From assembly GCF_013408175.1 (NCBI RefSeq), contig NZ_JACBYW010000001.1:186001-250000 (forward strand): a stretch of DNA of 64,000 nucleotides, in the 5' to 3' direction. The notes beneath the pieces are model-generated. The model was not told where the DNA came from and searched no databases. It was given only the letters and a program-made list of their open reading frames with translations. Below, piece by piece: positions 53,850-62,913 of this stretch. The DNA comes from Actinopolyspora biskrensis. Lineage in GTDB: Bacteria > Actinomycetota > Actinomycetes > Mycobacteriales > Pseudonocardiaceae. Numbering within the stretch: the first letter of the stretch is position 1; each line of letters begins with the position of its first letter. A program made the position numbers and the translations under genes.

Positions 53850-56159
53850 GTGAGCCAAGAAGCCGAGTCCCCTGCGACCGAGTCCTCCGGGCAGCGACCG
53901 GCCTCGGCGACCCGACGGGTTCGCGCGCGGTTGGCCCGGCGGATAACCGCGCAGCGACCCACCCAGGTCAAGCAGGTCCTCGAACCGCTTGCCTCGGTGC
54001 ACCGCGAGCTGCATCCCCAGGCCGACCTGGGGCTGCTCCAGCGGGCCTACGACGTCGCCGAGGAGCAGCACAGCACGCAGCAGCGCAAGTCGGGCGATCC
54101 CTACATCACGCACCCGCTGGCCGTCGCGACCATCCTCGCCGAGCTGGGAATGGACACGACCACGCTCGTCGCGGCGCTGCTGCACGACACGGTCGAGGAC
54201 ACCGACTACCCGCTGGACCAGTTGCGCGCCGACTTCGGCGAGGAGGTCTCGCACCTGGTCGACGGGGTCACCAAGCTGGACAAGGTCAAGCTCGGAACGG
54301 CCGCCGAGGCCGAGACCATCCGCAAGATGGTCATCGCGATGGCCCGCGACCCGCGCGTGGTCGTGATCAAGCTGGCCGACCGGTTGCACAACATGCGGAC
54401 CATGCGTTTCCTGCCGCCCGAGAAGCAGGTGCGCAAGGCGCGCGAGACCCTCGAAGTCCTGGCTCCGCTGGCGCATCGGCTCGGCATGGCCACGATCAAG
54501 TGGGAGCTGGAGGACCTGGCCTTCGCCATCCTGCAGCCGAAGAAGTACGACGAGATCGTGCGGCTGGTCGCCAACCGGGCTCCCTCCAGGGACATCTACC
54601 TGCGTCAGGTCGTCGACGAGATCTCCGGCAACCTGGACGCCGCGCGGCTGTCGGCGAAGGTGGAGGGCAGGCCGAAGCACTACTACTCGATCCACCAGAA
54701 GATGATCGTGCGGGGCCGGGACTTCGACGACATCCACGATCTGGTGGGCGTGCGGATCCTCGTCGACCAGGTGCGGGACTGCTACGCGGCCATGGGGGTG
54801 GTCCACGCGCTGTGGCAGCCGATGCCGGGGCGCTTCAAGGACTACATCGCGCAGCCGAAGTTCGGCGTGTACCAGTCGCTGCACACCACCGTGATCGGAC
54901 CGGAGGGCAAACCTCTCGAGATCCAGATCCGTACCGAGGAGATGCACCGGACGGCCGAGTACGGCATCGCCGCGCACTGGCGGTACAAGGAGTCCAAGGG
55001 CCGCGGTCGGGGCGGCGCGGGCGTCGAGATCGACGAGATGGCGTGGATGCGCCAGCTGCTGGACTGGCAGCGCGAGGCGGCCGATCCGGGCGAGTTCCTG
55101 GAGTCGCTGCGCTACGACCTCAACACGAGGGAGATCTTCGTGTTCACCCCGAAGGGCGACGTGATCACGCTGCCCGCGGGCTCCACCCCCGTCGACTTCG
55201 CCTACGCGGTCCACACCGAGGTCGGGCACCGGTGCATCGGTTCCAGGGTGAACGGCAGGCTCGTCGCTCTGGAACGCAAGCTGGAGAACGGCGAGGTCGT
55301 GGAGATCTTCACCTCGAAGGCGGAGGGCTCGGGGCCCAGCCGCGACTGGCTGTCCTTCGTGGCCTCGCCGCGGGCCAAGACCAAGATCAAGCAGTGGTTC
55401 GCCAAGGAACGCCGCGAAGAGGCGATCGAGTCCGGAAAGCAGGCGATAGCCAAGGAGCTGCGCAGGCTCGGTCTGCCGGTGCAGCGGTTGGTCTCGGCCG
55501 ACTCGATCGGCTCGGTGGCCAAGGAACTGCACTACACGGACGTCACGGCGCTCTACGCGGCCGTGGGGGAACGTCAGGTTTCCGCGCACCACGTGGTGCA
55601 GCGGTTGGTCGCCTCCCTCGGAGGTGTGGAGCAGGCCGAGGACGAGATCGCCGAGAGGTCCACCCCGTCCACGGTCCAGCAGCAGCGCCGGTCCTCCGGC
55701 GACTCCGGTGTGCGCGTGGAGGGAGCAGGCGCCGGCGAGGTGTGGGCCAAGCTGGCGCGTTGCTGCACCCCGGTTCCCGGCGACGAGATCCTCGGCTTCG
55801 TCACCAGGGGCGGCGGGGTCAGCGTGCACCGCACCGACTGCAACAACGCCGGTAACCTGCGCAACAAGCCCGAGCGCCTGGTCGAGGTCTACTGGGCCCC
55901 CTCGAACTCCTCGGTCTTCCTCGTGGCGATCCAGGTGGAGGCACTGGACCGGCACCGGCTGCTCTCGGACGTGACGAAGGTGCTCGCCGACGAGAAGGTC
56001 AACATCCTGTCGGCCTCGGTGACCACGTCGAAGGACCGCGTCGCGGTGAGCCGGTTCTCCTTCGAGATGGGCGATCCCAAGCACCTCGGCCACGTGCTCA
56101 AGGCGGTGCGCAACATCGAAGGGGTCTACGACGTCTACCGCATGACCTCGGCGGCGTGA
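53850..56159 (+). CDS. rel: Bifunctional (p)ppGpp synthetase/hydrolase Rel
   Basis: The 769-residue RSH protein carries the HD hydrolase domain ([16 protein letters not shown]...[10 protein letters not shown]), the synthetase domain ([37 protein letters not shown]), a TGS domain ([20 protein letters not shown]), a zinc-finger/conserved-Cys region ([16 protein letters not shown]) and a C-terminal ACT domain. The basic RGRD before FDDIHD fits the bifunctional class. It drives the stringent response. The GTG at 53850 follows GGGAG; GTG/ATG codons upstream to 53760 lack good sites. Confidence 0.95.
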   Translation: MSQEAESPATESSGQRPASATRRVRARLARRITAQRPTQVKQVLEPLASVHRELHPQADLGLLQRAYDVAEEQHSTQQRKSGDPYITHPLAVATILAELGMDTTTLVAALLHDTVEDTDYPLDQLRADFGEEVSHLVDGVTKLDKVKLGTAAEAETIRKMVIAMARDPRVVVIKLADRLHNMRTMRFLPPEKQVRKARETLEVLAPLAHRLGMATIKWELEDLAFAILQPKKYDEIVRLVANRAPSRDIYLRQVVDEISGNLDAARLSAKVEGRPKHYYSIHQKMIVRGRDFDDIHDLVGVRILVDQVRDCYAAMGVVHALWQPMPGRFKDYIAQPKFGVYQSLHTTVIGPEGKPLEIQIRTEEMHRTAEYGIAAHWRYKESKGRGRGGAGVEIDEMAWMRQLLDWQREAADPGEFLESLRYDLNTREIFVFTPKGDVITLPAGSTPVDFAYAVHTEVGHRCIGSRVNGRLVALERKLENGEVVEIFTSKAEGSGPSRDWLSFVASPRAKTKIKQWFAKERREEAIESGKQAIAKELRRLGLPVQRLVSADSIGSVAKELHYTDVTALYAAVGERQVSAHHVVQRLVASLGGVEQAEDEIAERSTPSTVQQQRRSSGDSGVRVEGAGAGEVWAKLARCCTPVPGDEILGFVTRGGGVSVHRTDCNNAGNLRNKPERLVEVYWAPSNSSVFLVAIQVEALDRHRLLSDVTKVLADEKVNILSASVTTSKDRVAVSRFSFEMGDPKHLGHVLKAVRNIEGVYDVYRMTSAA

Positions 56160-56202
56160 TCGGGCCGCTGCGCACCGCTCCCGTGCGTGCCGGGGGCGCG
56201 GC

Positions 56203-56230
56203 GCGTGCCGGGGGCGCGCCCCCGGCACGC
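56203..56230. terminator. Perfect 28-bp palindrome between convergent genes
   Basis: GCGTGCCGGGGGCG at 56203-56216 is followed directly by its full complement to 56230, without a spacer. It lies between the convergent rel and cyclophilin genes and can act as a terminator for both. Confidence 0.7.
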
Positions 56231-56235
56231 CGTGC

Positions 56236-57096
56236 TCAGGACGAGATCTTGACGTCCTCGAAGTTGATTTTCTCGTTCGGGTGACCACCGCCCGCTCTGG
56301 AGAAGGAGCCGTCGTGGCCCGCGCGGGCCACCTCGTCGACCACCTTCAGTCCCTCGTCCGAGACGGTTCCGAAAACCGTGTAGTCGGACTGCAGCGGCGC
56401 CTCGCCGTAGACGATGAAGAACTGGCTGCCGTTGGTGTTCGGCCCGGAGTTGGCCATGGCGAGGTAACCGCGCCCGTAGTCGATGTTCGAGTAGGTCTCG
56501 TCGTCGAACTGGTAGCCGGGCCCGTTCTCGCCGGTGCCCTTCGGGTCGCCGCACTGCAGCATCTGCAGCTGCTGCGTGGAGAGCCGGTGGCACGGGGCGT
56601 CGTCGTAGAAGTCGGCCTCGGCGAGGTGGACGAAGCTGTTGACCGTGCACGGGGCCAGGGAGCGGTCGAGGGTGACCGGGATGCTGCCGCGGTTCGTCTC
56701 GATCGTGGCGTCGACGGCCCCCTCGGAACTCACCTCTCCGTTCTCCGGGGGATCCACCGGTTTCGCGGGTTCGCCCGCGGACCGGTACTCGCAGGAGACC
56801 TGCGCGGGCAGCGGTTCCGGCCGGGAGGGGGACGGAGCGCGCTCACTCGGTATGGAGACCGTCGATTCCCGGGAGCTCGTGGGTTGTTCCGTGCCGCTCT
56901 CGGAGGGAGTGCCCGCCGCGTTCTGACCACCGCCCGAGCGGGTCAGGAAGTACACCCCCACCACGGCGGCTATCACCACCACGATGGTCGTGGTCACTGC
57001 GATGGTTCTGCGTTTGCGTGCCTGCTCCTCCCTGCGAGCGAGCTGGCGTTCGAGCTTGCTCTTGGCGGCTTGACGGCGTTGTTCGTTGCTGGACAC
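56236..57096 (-). CDS. Membrane-anchored cyclophilin-type peptidyl-prolyl isomerase
   Basis: The 286-residue protein has a basic N terminus with coiled character, one membrane helix (about residues 33-52, TIAVTTTIVVVIAAVVGVYFLT), a Ser/Pro/Glu-rich linker, and an extracytoplasmic cyclophilin domain (about 120-286) with FVHLAEADFYDDAPCHRL, AMANSGPNTNGSQFFI and YTVFGTV. It should help fold exported proteins. The GTG at 57096 gives the usual length; an ATG at 57183 would add 29 residues. It holds its conserved place next to rel. Confidence 0.92.
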   Translation of the reverse strand: MSSNEQRRQAAKSKLERQLARREEQARKRRTIAVTTTIVVVIAAVVGVYFLTRSGGGQNAAGTPSESGTEQPTSSRESTVSIPSERAPSPSRPEPLPAQVSCEYRSAGEPAKPVDPPENGEVSSEGAVDATIETNRGSIPVTLDRSLAPCTVNSFVHLAEADFYDDAPCHRLSTQQLQMLQCGDPKGTGENGPGYQFDDETYSNIDYGRGYLAMANSGPNTNGSQFFIVYGEAPLQSDYTVFGTVSDEGLKVVDEVARAGHDGSFSRAGGGHPNEKINFEDVKISS

Positions 57097-57474
57097 CTGT
57101 TCCCACTCCGTGGTCGCGGTCGGTCGGCTGGGCAGTCCTCGTGTAGATGTTTCGTGGGCTGTCGGTTCCGGTACGTGAGCCATACCCGCTCGGGACGGGG
57201 ATCCGGAGTGCGGACCCCGCACCACGTGCCGGTCGCGCTCACGGGCCGGGGCCGGAAAGTCCGCGGGGTGCGGAGCACCGGCGTGTGGATGAACGACTCC
57301 CGCCCCCGTTCGGGTGCGGTCGTCGAGCACGCACGGACCCGATCCGTGCGGAGCCCGTTCCGGAGGGGGCACCGCGCGGATCACGCCTTCGGGGAGTGTA
57401 GAACGGCCCGGTGTGCGAAAACCGTGAGACCGCACGCCAGGAAGGTCGGCGGTGCCGGTTGCTTGCGTGATTGC
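57097..57474. other. Upstream region of the cyclophilin gene
   Basis: About 380 bp lie between the cyclophilin start and repeat copy C. The cyclophilin frame stays open upstream to about 57435 but without a motif. A GTGCGG-ACC-CCGCAC hairpin is at 57208-57222. No other gene is seen. Confidence 0.4.
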
Positions 57475-57857
57475 TTAGCCGTCGCGTGAGTCGGCGCCTT
57501 GCTGCGTTGGGCCGCTCTTGAGTGGCGGCCTACGCGGCGAGCGGCCCGGCCTTGCGATGCATCCGACTCGCGCACCGGAGCTTCTCGTTCCAGGTAGGTT
57601 GAAGCGCTCGCGTCGACCGAGGCCTTTCGCCGGAAGTGCGCAGCGTTCTCCTGCGGCGCGGGCAGCGCCGAGCTGCCGGAAGAAGGACACCGTCCAACGC
57701 GAGTGCTTACGAGCCTGCGCAACCCGACCGACCGCGGGTTCTCTCGTGGTGCTCTCGCGAGGAAGGCCCGACGTGGCGTGTGGCTACTCGATGTCGGGCC
57801 TGGCCGGAGCGAGAGCCCGCGAGAGGTTCCGCCACGGAACCACCTACGCCAACCGAG
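57475..57857. repeat. Dispersed modular repeat, copy C (longest)
   Basis: This 383-bp element carries three modules: the 114-bp module shared with copy D (57475-57588), a linker shared with D and E (57603-57638), and, in reverse, the structured core shared with copy A (57732-57835), ending in the 41-bp module (57817-57857) shared with E and F. The core stems GCTCTCGC/GCGAGAGC (57751-57758, 57809-57816) and GGCCCGAC/GTCGGGCC (57765-57772, 57793-57800) are intact. It lies between the divergent cyclophilin and hydrolase genes. Confidence 0.88.
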
Positions 57858-58016
57858 CCGCCGATCCTCATGCCGCCACCCGCACCGCCACGCGAATCGA
57901 TCCGCCGACCCTCTAAGCTGGATGTACTTGAGTGATCCGGGGGTCCGCTCCGCGAGTGGTGAGCGGTGCGCACCCCGGTCGTACGCTCGTACCCGAAGAC
58001 GAAGGGGAAGCACTCC

Positions 58017-58700
58017 GTGCTTGTTGTCGGTTTCCCGGTCGGACAGCTCCAGGCCAACTGCTATGTTCTGGCGCCCCACGAGGGCGGTCCCTGCGTCGTG
58101 GTGGACCCGGGGCAGGACGCCGTCGACGCCGTGAACGGCCAGTTGGACAAGCACGAGCTCACCCCGGAGGGTGTGCTGCTCACGCACGGCCATTTCGACC
58201 ACGTCTTCTCGGCGGGGGAGCTGTGCCGGGCGCACGGGATACCGGCCTGGGTGCACCCCGCCGACGAGTACATGATCGCCGACCCCGGCGCCGCCCTGGG
58301 GCCGGAGGGGCGTCAGCTCTTCGACGGGGTCTCCGTGACGGTGCCGGAGGATCTGCGCGCGCTGTCCGGGGACACGACGCTGGAGATCGCGGGAATTCGT
58401 TTCACGGTGCACCACGCTCCCGGCCACACGGGCGGCTCGATGCTGTTCGAGGCCGTCACCGAGGAGGGCGGGCGGTTGCTGCTCACCGGGGACACGTTGT
58501 TCGCGGGGGCGATCGGACGCACCGATCTGCCGGGAGGCGATCATGAGAGGATACTGGGGACGCTGAGCTCCGAAGTCCTGCCGCTGGAGGACGAGACGGC
58601 CGTGCTTCCCGGCCACGGCCCCACGACCACCGTCGGCCGCGAGCGTGCGGGAAACCCGTTCCTGCAGGACCTGCGCGCCCCCGACGACGCGGCGAGCTGA
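58017..58700 (+). CDS. Metallo-beta-lactamase-fold hydrolase (glyoxalase II-like)
   Basis: The 227-residue dinuclear metal hydrolase has the THGHFDH motif near residue 60, the third-His motif PGHTGGS, the bridging Asp in TGDTLFAGAIGRTD, and the final His in LPGHGP. It keeps the conserved position between the cyclophilin and hisS found across actinobacteria, where it is often annotated as hydroxyacylglutathione hydrolase. These organisms lack glutathione, so the true thiol ester is open. GAAGGGGAAG precedes the GTG at 58017. Confidence 0.9.
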   Translation: MLVVGFPVGQLQANCYVLAPHEGGPCVVVDPGQDAVDAVNGQLDKHELTPEGVLLTHGHFDHVFSAGELCRAHGIPAWVHPADEYMIADPGAALGPEGRQLFDGVSVTVPEDLRALSGDTTLEIAGIRFTVHHAPGHTGGSMLFEAVTEEGGRLLLTGDTLFAGAIGRTDLPGGDHERILGTLSSEVLPLEDETAVLPGHGPTTTVGRERAGNPFLQDLRAPDDAAS

Positions 58701-58748
58701 CCCGCTCGCGAGCACAACAGGAACCACCGAACCCGGAAGAAGCCGGCA

Positions 58749-60011
58749 ATGAGCATGTTCAACGCCCCCAAGGGCATCCCCGAGTACTACCCTCCGGAAT
58801 CAGCGCGTTTCCTCGCCGTGCGGGACACCCTGGGCGAGGCCGCGCGCAGGGCCGGGTACGGCTACATCGAGCTTCCCCTGTTCGAGGACACCGCCTTGTT
58901 CGCGCGGGGGGTCGGCGAGTCGACCGATGTGGTCAGCAAGGAGATGTACACGTTCCCCGATCAGGGAGGACGTTCGATCACACTTCGTCCCGAGGGGACG
59001 GCCGGGGTGATCCGCTCGGTCATCGAGCACGGACTCGACAAGGGGCAGCTGCCGCTGAAGCTGTACTACAGCGGCGCGTTCTTCCGGTACGAGCGGCCGC
59101 AGGCCGGAAGGTACCGCCAGCTGCAGCAGGTCGGTGTCGAGGCCATCGGTGTCGACGACCCGGCGCTGGACGCCGAGGTGATCGCGGTCGCGGACGAGGG
59201 CTACCGCAGGCTCGGGCTGACCGGGCACCGCGTCGAGCTCACTTCCCTCGGGGACAGCACCTGCCGCCCGGAGTACCGCGCCAAGCTGCAGGAGTTCCTG
59301 CGCGGACTTCCGCTGGACGAGGAAACGCGCCGTCGGGTGGAGCTCAATCCGCTGCGGGTGCTCGACGACAAGCGCCCCGAGGTCCAGGAGATGGTCGCCG
59401 ACGCCCCGCTGATGGCCGACCACCTGTCCGAGCAGGCCGCCGAGCACTACGAGTCGGTCAAGGCGCACCTGCGCGACCTGGGGGTCCCGTTCGTGGAGAA
59501 CCCGCGTCTGGTCCGGGGGCTCGACTACTACACCAAGACCACTTTCGAGTTCGTGCACGACGGTCTCGGCGCGCAGTCCGGGATCGGCGGCGGTGGCCGG
59601 TACGACGGGTTGATGGCCGATCTGGGCGGTTCGGAGCTGTCCGGCGTTGGCTTCGGGCTCGGGCTGGATCGGACCGTGCTCGCCTGCGAGGTCGAGGGGG
59701 TCGACGTCGGGGACGAGTCGCGGTGCGATGTGTACTGCGTGCCGCTCGGTGAGCAGGGCAAGCGGCGACTGGTCTCGGTCGCGGGAGAGCTGAGGGCGGC
59801 CGGTCTGCGGGTCGACGTCTCCTACGGCGGCAAGGGGCTCAAGGGTGCGATGAAGGCTGCCGACCGTTCCGGGGCCCGTTACGCGCTCGTGCTCGGCGAC
59901 CGTGACCTGGAAGCGGACTCGGTGCAGCTGAAGGAGTTGGCCACGGGGGAGCAGCGGAGCGTTCCGCTGGATGACGTGGTCGAGCAGGTGCGGACGGTGC
60001 TGTCCCGATGA
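58749..60011 (+). CDS. hisS: Histidyl-tRNA synthetase
   Basis: The 420-residue class II synthetase shows motif 1 around residues 50-75, motif 2 ([27 protein letters not shown]), the histidine signature [15 protein letters not shown], a [11 protein letters not shown] loop, motif 3 [10 protein letters not shown] and a C-terminal anticodon domain. The ATG at 58749 follows CCCGGAAGAAG. It overlaps the next membrane protein gene by 4 bp (ATGA). Confidence 0.97.
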   Translation: MSMFNAPKGIPEYYPPESARFLAVRDTLGEAARRAGYGYIELPLFEDTALFARGVGESTDVVSKEMYTFPDQGGRSITLRPEGTAGVIRSVIEHGLDKGQLPLKLYYSGAFFRYERPQAGRYRQLQQVGVEAIGVDDPALDAEVIAVADEGYRRLGLTGHRVELTSLGDSTCRPEYRAKLQEFLRGLPLDEETRRRVELNPLRVLDDKRPEVQEMVADAPLMADHLSEQAAEHYESVKAHLRDLGVPFVENPRLVRGLDYYTKTTFEFVHDGLGAQSGIGGGGRYDGLMADLGGSELSGVGFGLGLDRTVLACEVEGVDVGDESRCDVYCVPLGEQGKRRLVSVAGELRAAGLRVDVSYGGKGLKGAMKAADRSGARYALVLGDRDLEADSVQLKELATGEQRSVPLDDVVEQVRTVLSR

Positions 60012-60646
60012 GCGGACAGGAGGACGTCGTATCGCTGGATCTGCTCGACCGTCGCGTCGTGCGCAAGCGCGCGATCAGCGTCGCGATCGCGGCTGTGCTG
60101 GTCGGCGCGGCCACAGGTGGCATCGCCGGGCTGTTCGCGGGTCCGGCGGGCTTCTTCGTCGTCTTCGCGGTGCTGGCCCTGCCACTGCTGTTGATGGCGC
60201 TCGGCGAGGCGCGGAAGACCTACTGGTTGAGCGGTACCGAGGTGGCGGCTCGGGCTTTCGGCACCCGCAGAGTGGACCTGAGCTCGGCGACCAGGCTCGA
60301 CGTGCTCGTCACCGACGTGCGGGGGGCGCGGACGATCAGCCTGCTCGTCGCGGGGCCGCCGAAGAGCCGGGCGCTGAACCTCGCGTTGGCCATGTACGCG
60401 GGGACCGGGGGAAAGGAGCTCGGTGTCTACGAGCTCCGCCGGTTGGCGGACACGCTGGCGAGCACGGGGGACACGCGCGCCCTGGTCCTGTCGGAGCTGG
60501 TCGTGGCGCAGCTCAAGTCCGAGGCGCGTGGGGACGCCGCCGCGGACCGTCCGCTCTACCGGCTCGCCTCGGTGGCCCCTTCCGGCAGCATGGCCCAGCG
60601 GCTGGCCAACGAGGACGTGGCCAAGTTCGTGGCCACTCTCGGATGA
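60008..60646 (+). CDS. Conserved hypothetical membrane protein downstream of hisS
   Basis: The 212-residue protein has two hydrophobic helices (about residues 22-42 and 46-68), then a PH-like soluble region ([23 protein letters not shown]) and a helical C terminus. I know no function. Its 4-bp overlap with hisS implies translational coupling. It resembles the small PH-domain-like membrane proteins common in actinobacteria, but that is a weak guess. Confidence 0.8.
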   Translation: MSGQEDVVSLDLLDRRVVRKRAISVAIAAVLVGAATGGIAGLFAGPAGFFVVFAVLALPLLLMALGEARKTYWLSGTEVAARAFGTRRVDLSSATRLDVLVTDVRGARTISLLVAGPPKSRALNLALAMYAGTGGKELGVYELRRLADTLASTGDTRALVLSELVVAQLKSEARGDAAADRPLYRLASVAPSGSMAQRLANEDVAKFVATLG

Positions 60647-60717
60647 GAGCCCTTCCGGTTCGGCGTGCGCAGGTGGTCGCTGAGCGGAATTCGCCCCTCG
60701 GAAGGCGGGACTCCGAT

Positions 60718-62190
60718 TCACTCGGCGTTTCCGGACCGCCGCGTGTGCGGACCACCCGTCGATCGAGGCGGAACCGCTGTGAAGGGGAGCTCCAGGCCCG
60801 GATCGGTGCGGAACGGATGATCGATGCCCGCGGCGGGCGGGCTCCCGGCGCCGAAGGTGGCCCGCGCGGCTCCCAGCCGAGCCCCGTGCGCGATCAGCTC
60901 CGCCGCGTCCGTGCCGTGCGCCTTCCCGGCGGGGCCGTCGCTCCGCTTCTCCCGCATGACGATCAGCGCGGCGATCGCGGTGGTCAGCGGAACGGCCGCG
61001 ATCAGCCCGAGGCTGCCGACGAGGGTGCGGACCACTTCCTGGGCCACGTCCTGTGTGGTGACGATGTCCACGAACGAGCGCCCGGACAGGCTGTAGGTGA
61101 GCAGCAACGGCAGTGCGGTGCCCGCGTAGGCGAGTACCAGGGTGTTCACTGAGGAGGCCACGTGATCCCGGCCGATCCGGAGCGCGGCCGAGTACAGCTG
61201 CCTCCACCGCAGGGCGGGATTGGCCCGGTGCAGTTCCCACACCGCGCTGGTCTGGGTGACCGTCACGTCGTCGAGCACTCCGAGAGCGCCGATGACGATT
61301 CCCGCGAGTAACAGCCCTCTCGCATCGATGCCGTGCCCCAGCGCACCGACCAGGGAAGAAGTGGAATCGTCCAAACCGGTCAGCTGGGTCAGCGCGGCGA
61401 AGACGGAGCTGAGCAGGCCGATCAGGGTGAGACTGGACAGCGTTCCCAGCACGGCGGTGGAAGTGCGCGCCGAGAACCCGTGGGTGAAGTAGAGCACGAA
61501 GAACATGATCAGCCCGGCTCCCACGACGGCGACCTGCAGCGGACTCCGTCCGGCCAGGACGGCGGGTAGGACGAAGCCGGCTATCACGGCGAAAGCCACG
61601 CCGAGCGCCAGCAGGGAGGCCACCCCCTTCCAGCGGCCCAGCACCACCACGGCCCCCGCGAACAGCCCGAAGAGCAGGAGCATCCAGTGCCCCCGCTGGT
61701 AGTCCACGATCTGGTAGGAGGTGCTCTTCCGGGGCGCTGTTCCCGAGTAGGCGAGCACGACCTCGTCGTCGACCTCGAACTCGGGAGTGGTGGGTTCCAC
61801 CGGGACGTTCTGCTCGATGGTCTCCCCGGCCGCGGGGCCGTCCCGCAGCTCGATCCGCAACCGCAGACAGTCCCCCCGGGAGCCGCTTCCCGAGGAACCG
61901 GCCCCGGCCGAGCCGTTTCCGGCCCCTCCCAGGGTGCAGGCTCCGGATTCGGAGCCCACGATCATCCCGTTCACGGGGGTTCGGGCGAACCCGGTGGGCT
62001 TGGCCGGGGACGGGTGCTCCCCGAAGGGGTAGAGCACGAGCGCGCCGATCAGCGCGGCGAGCAAGAACGGTGCGAGCACCGCTGTCAGCAGCAGTCTGGT
62101 GCTGTTGGAAGCCGGTGGCGCGTCGTGGCCGTGGCCGTGGCCGTGGTCTGGCAGCTGCGGAATTCCCTCGGAACTGCGGTCTTCGGGCAC
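60718..62190 (-). CDS. YibE/F-family membrane protein
   Basis: The 490-residue protein has a His-rich cytoplasmic start (HGHGHGH at about residues 16-22), one helix, an extracytoplasmic domain (about 60-165), then seven to eight helices carrying the YibE/F signature FFVLYFTHGFSARTSTAVLGTL and LLLAGIVIGALGVLDDVTVTQTSAVWEL. YibE/F proteins are putative transporters of unknown substrate. The start is a GTG at 62190. The C-terminal tail is low-complexity. Confidence 0.9.
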   Translation of the reverse strand: MPEDRSSEGIPQLPDHGHGHGHDAPPASNSTRLLLTAVLAPFLLAALIGALVLYPFGEHPSPAKPTGFARTPVNGMIVGSESGACTLGGAGNGSAGAGSSGSGSRGDCLRLRIELRDGPAAGETIEQNVPVEPTTPEFEVDDEVVLAYSGTAPRKSTSYQIVDYQRGHWMLLLFGLFAGAVVVLGRWKGVASLLALGVAFAVIAGFVLPAVLAGRSPLQVAVVGAGLIMFFVLYFTHGFSARTSTAVLGTLSSLTLIGLLSSVFAALTQLTGLDDSTSSLVGALGHGIDARGLLLAGIVIGALGVLDDVTVTQTSAVWELHRANPALRWRQLYSAALRIGRDHVASSVNTLVLAYAGTALPLLLTYSLSGRSFVDIVTTQDVAQEVVRTLVGSLGLIAAVPLTTAIAALIVMREKRSDGPAGKAHGTDAAELIAHGARLGAARATFGAGSPPAAGIDHPFRTDPGLELPFTAVPPRSTGGPHTRRSGNAE

Positions 62191-62731
62191 CGGATCATGG
62201 TATGGGCGGTTCCGGCGCCGCGGGCGGGGCAGGGTTGCTGAAGCGGGAGCGGGGGAGTCTCGGTGCGGCGTGGCCGCCGATCACCGAAGGCGCCGTGACC
62301 TGCCTCGAGGTCGAACACCTGACCGGGGACGGGGCCGAGGAACCGGTCTGACCGTGCAGGTCCGGCCTCGACGCCGCTGACGACGGTGTCGCGGTTGGCC
62401 CGGGTTGTCACACGCAGCTCCGACTCGCCCGGGCCCTGGACCGCGATCTCCGGTATCTCCGGGAACGCCCCCGATCCACCAGCCAGCCCCATTCCGGCCC
62501 GCGTGCGGCGTCGGAGGCATCCTGGCCACCGGCCACAGTCGCACCCGCTCCGCCCACCGCCGGAAAGGCGACGAACTCCGTCGCGGAGGTTGAACGGCAG
62601 GGCCACGGGGTGCAGCTCGTTGGTTCCCGCGTCCTCCGGAGCGTCACGCGCGCGGTTTCGGCGTTTTCCCCGGGTCGTTTCCGCGGAAGTGGAATATTCC
62701 AGAACTCGGTTCATTCATTTGGAGGATGGGA
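62191..62731. other. Intergenic region with possible gene remnants
   Basis: No intact gene is seen in about 540 bp. On the plus strand 62280-62351 ends a short frame with strong actinomycete codon bias (AVTCLEVEHLTGDGAEEPV). On the minus strand 62340-62640 coding-like peptides (ELHPVALPFNLRD; FPEIPEIAVQGPGESELRV) lie in different frames. They may be decayed genes. The last 60 bp are AT-rich. Confidence 0.35.
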
Positions 62732-62863
62732 ATGCGTGTTCGGCGTGTTTATTATTCAGTGCGTCCGTTCGGGGCGACCTGTAGAATAAATTCACGACGA
62801 ATAGATGAACACAGCCGGAGCGCTGTGTTTCCTTCCGACCGTCGGACGTTCGGTGTCGCGTGA
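62732..62863 (+). CDS. Possible 43-residue leader ORF before the SARP gene
   Basis: A 43-codon frame starts at ATG 62732, 6 bp after GGAGGATGG, and its TGA overlaps a GTG at 62860 that is in frame with the regulator (GTGA). Codon use is atypical, with A/T-ending codons. It may be a regulatory leader or chance. I do not recognise the peptide. Confidence 0.3.
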   Translation: MRVRRVYYSVRPFGATCRINSRRIDEHSRSAVFPSDRRTFGVA

Positions 62864-62913
62864 CGCGCGAACCGTTCTTCGTGTCTTTTCTTGTTCTCGG
62901 TTGGAGGTTCCCG

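Noticed and set aside
49073-57857. The dispersed repeats as protein genes, since their translations look conserved between copies
   Set aside because: The similar peptides arise in different frames and orientations from one nucleotide repeat; no copy has a start, ribosome site and consistent frame.
57475-57857. CRISPR array or insertion sequence
   Set aside because: There are no regularly spaced direct repeats, no transposase and no target-site duplication visible.
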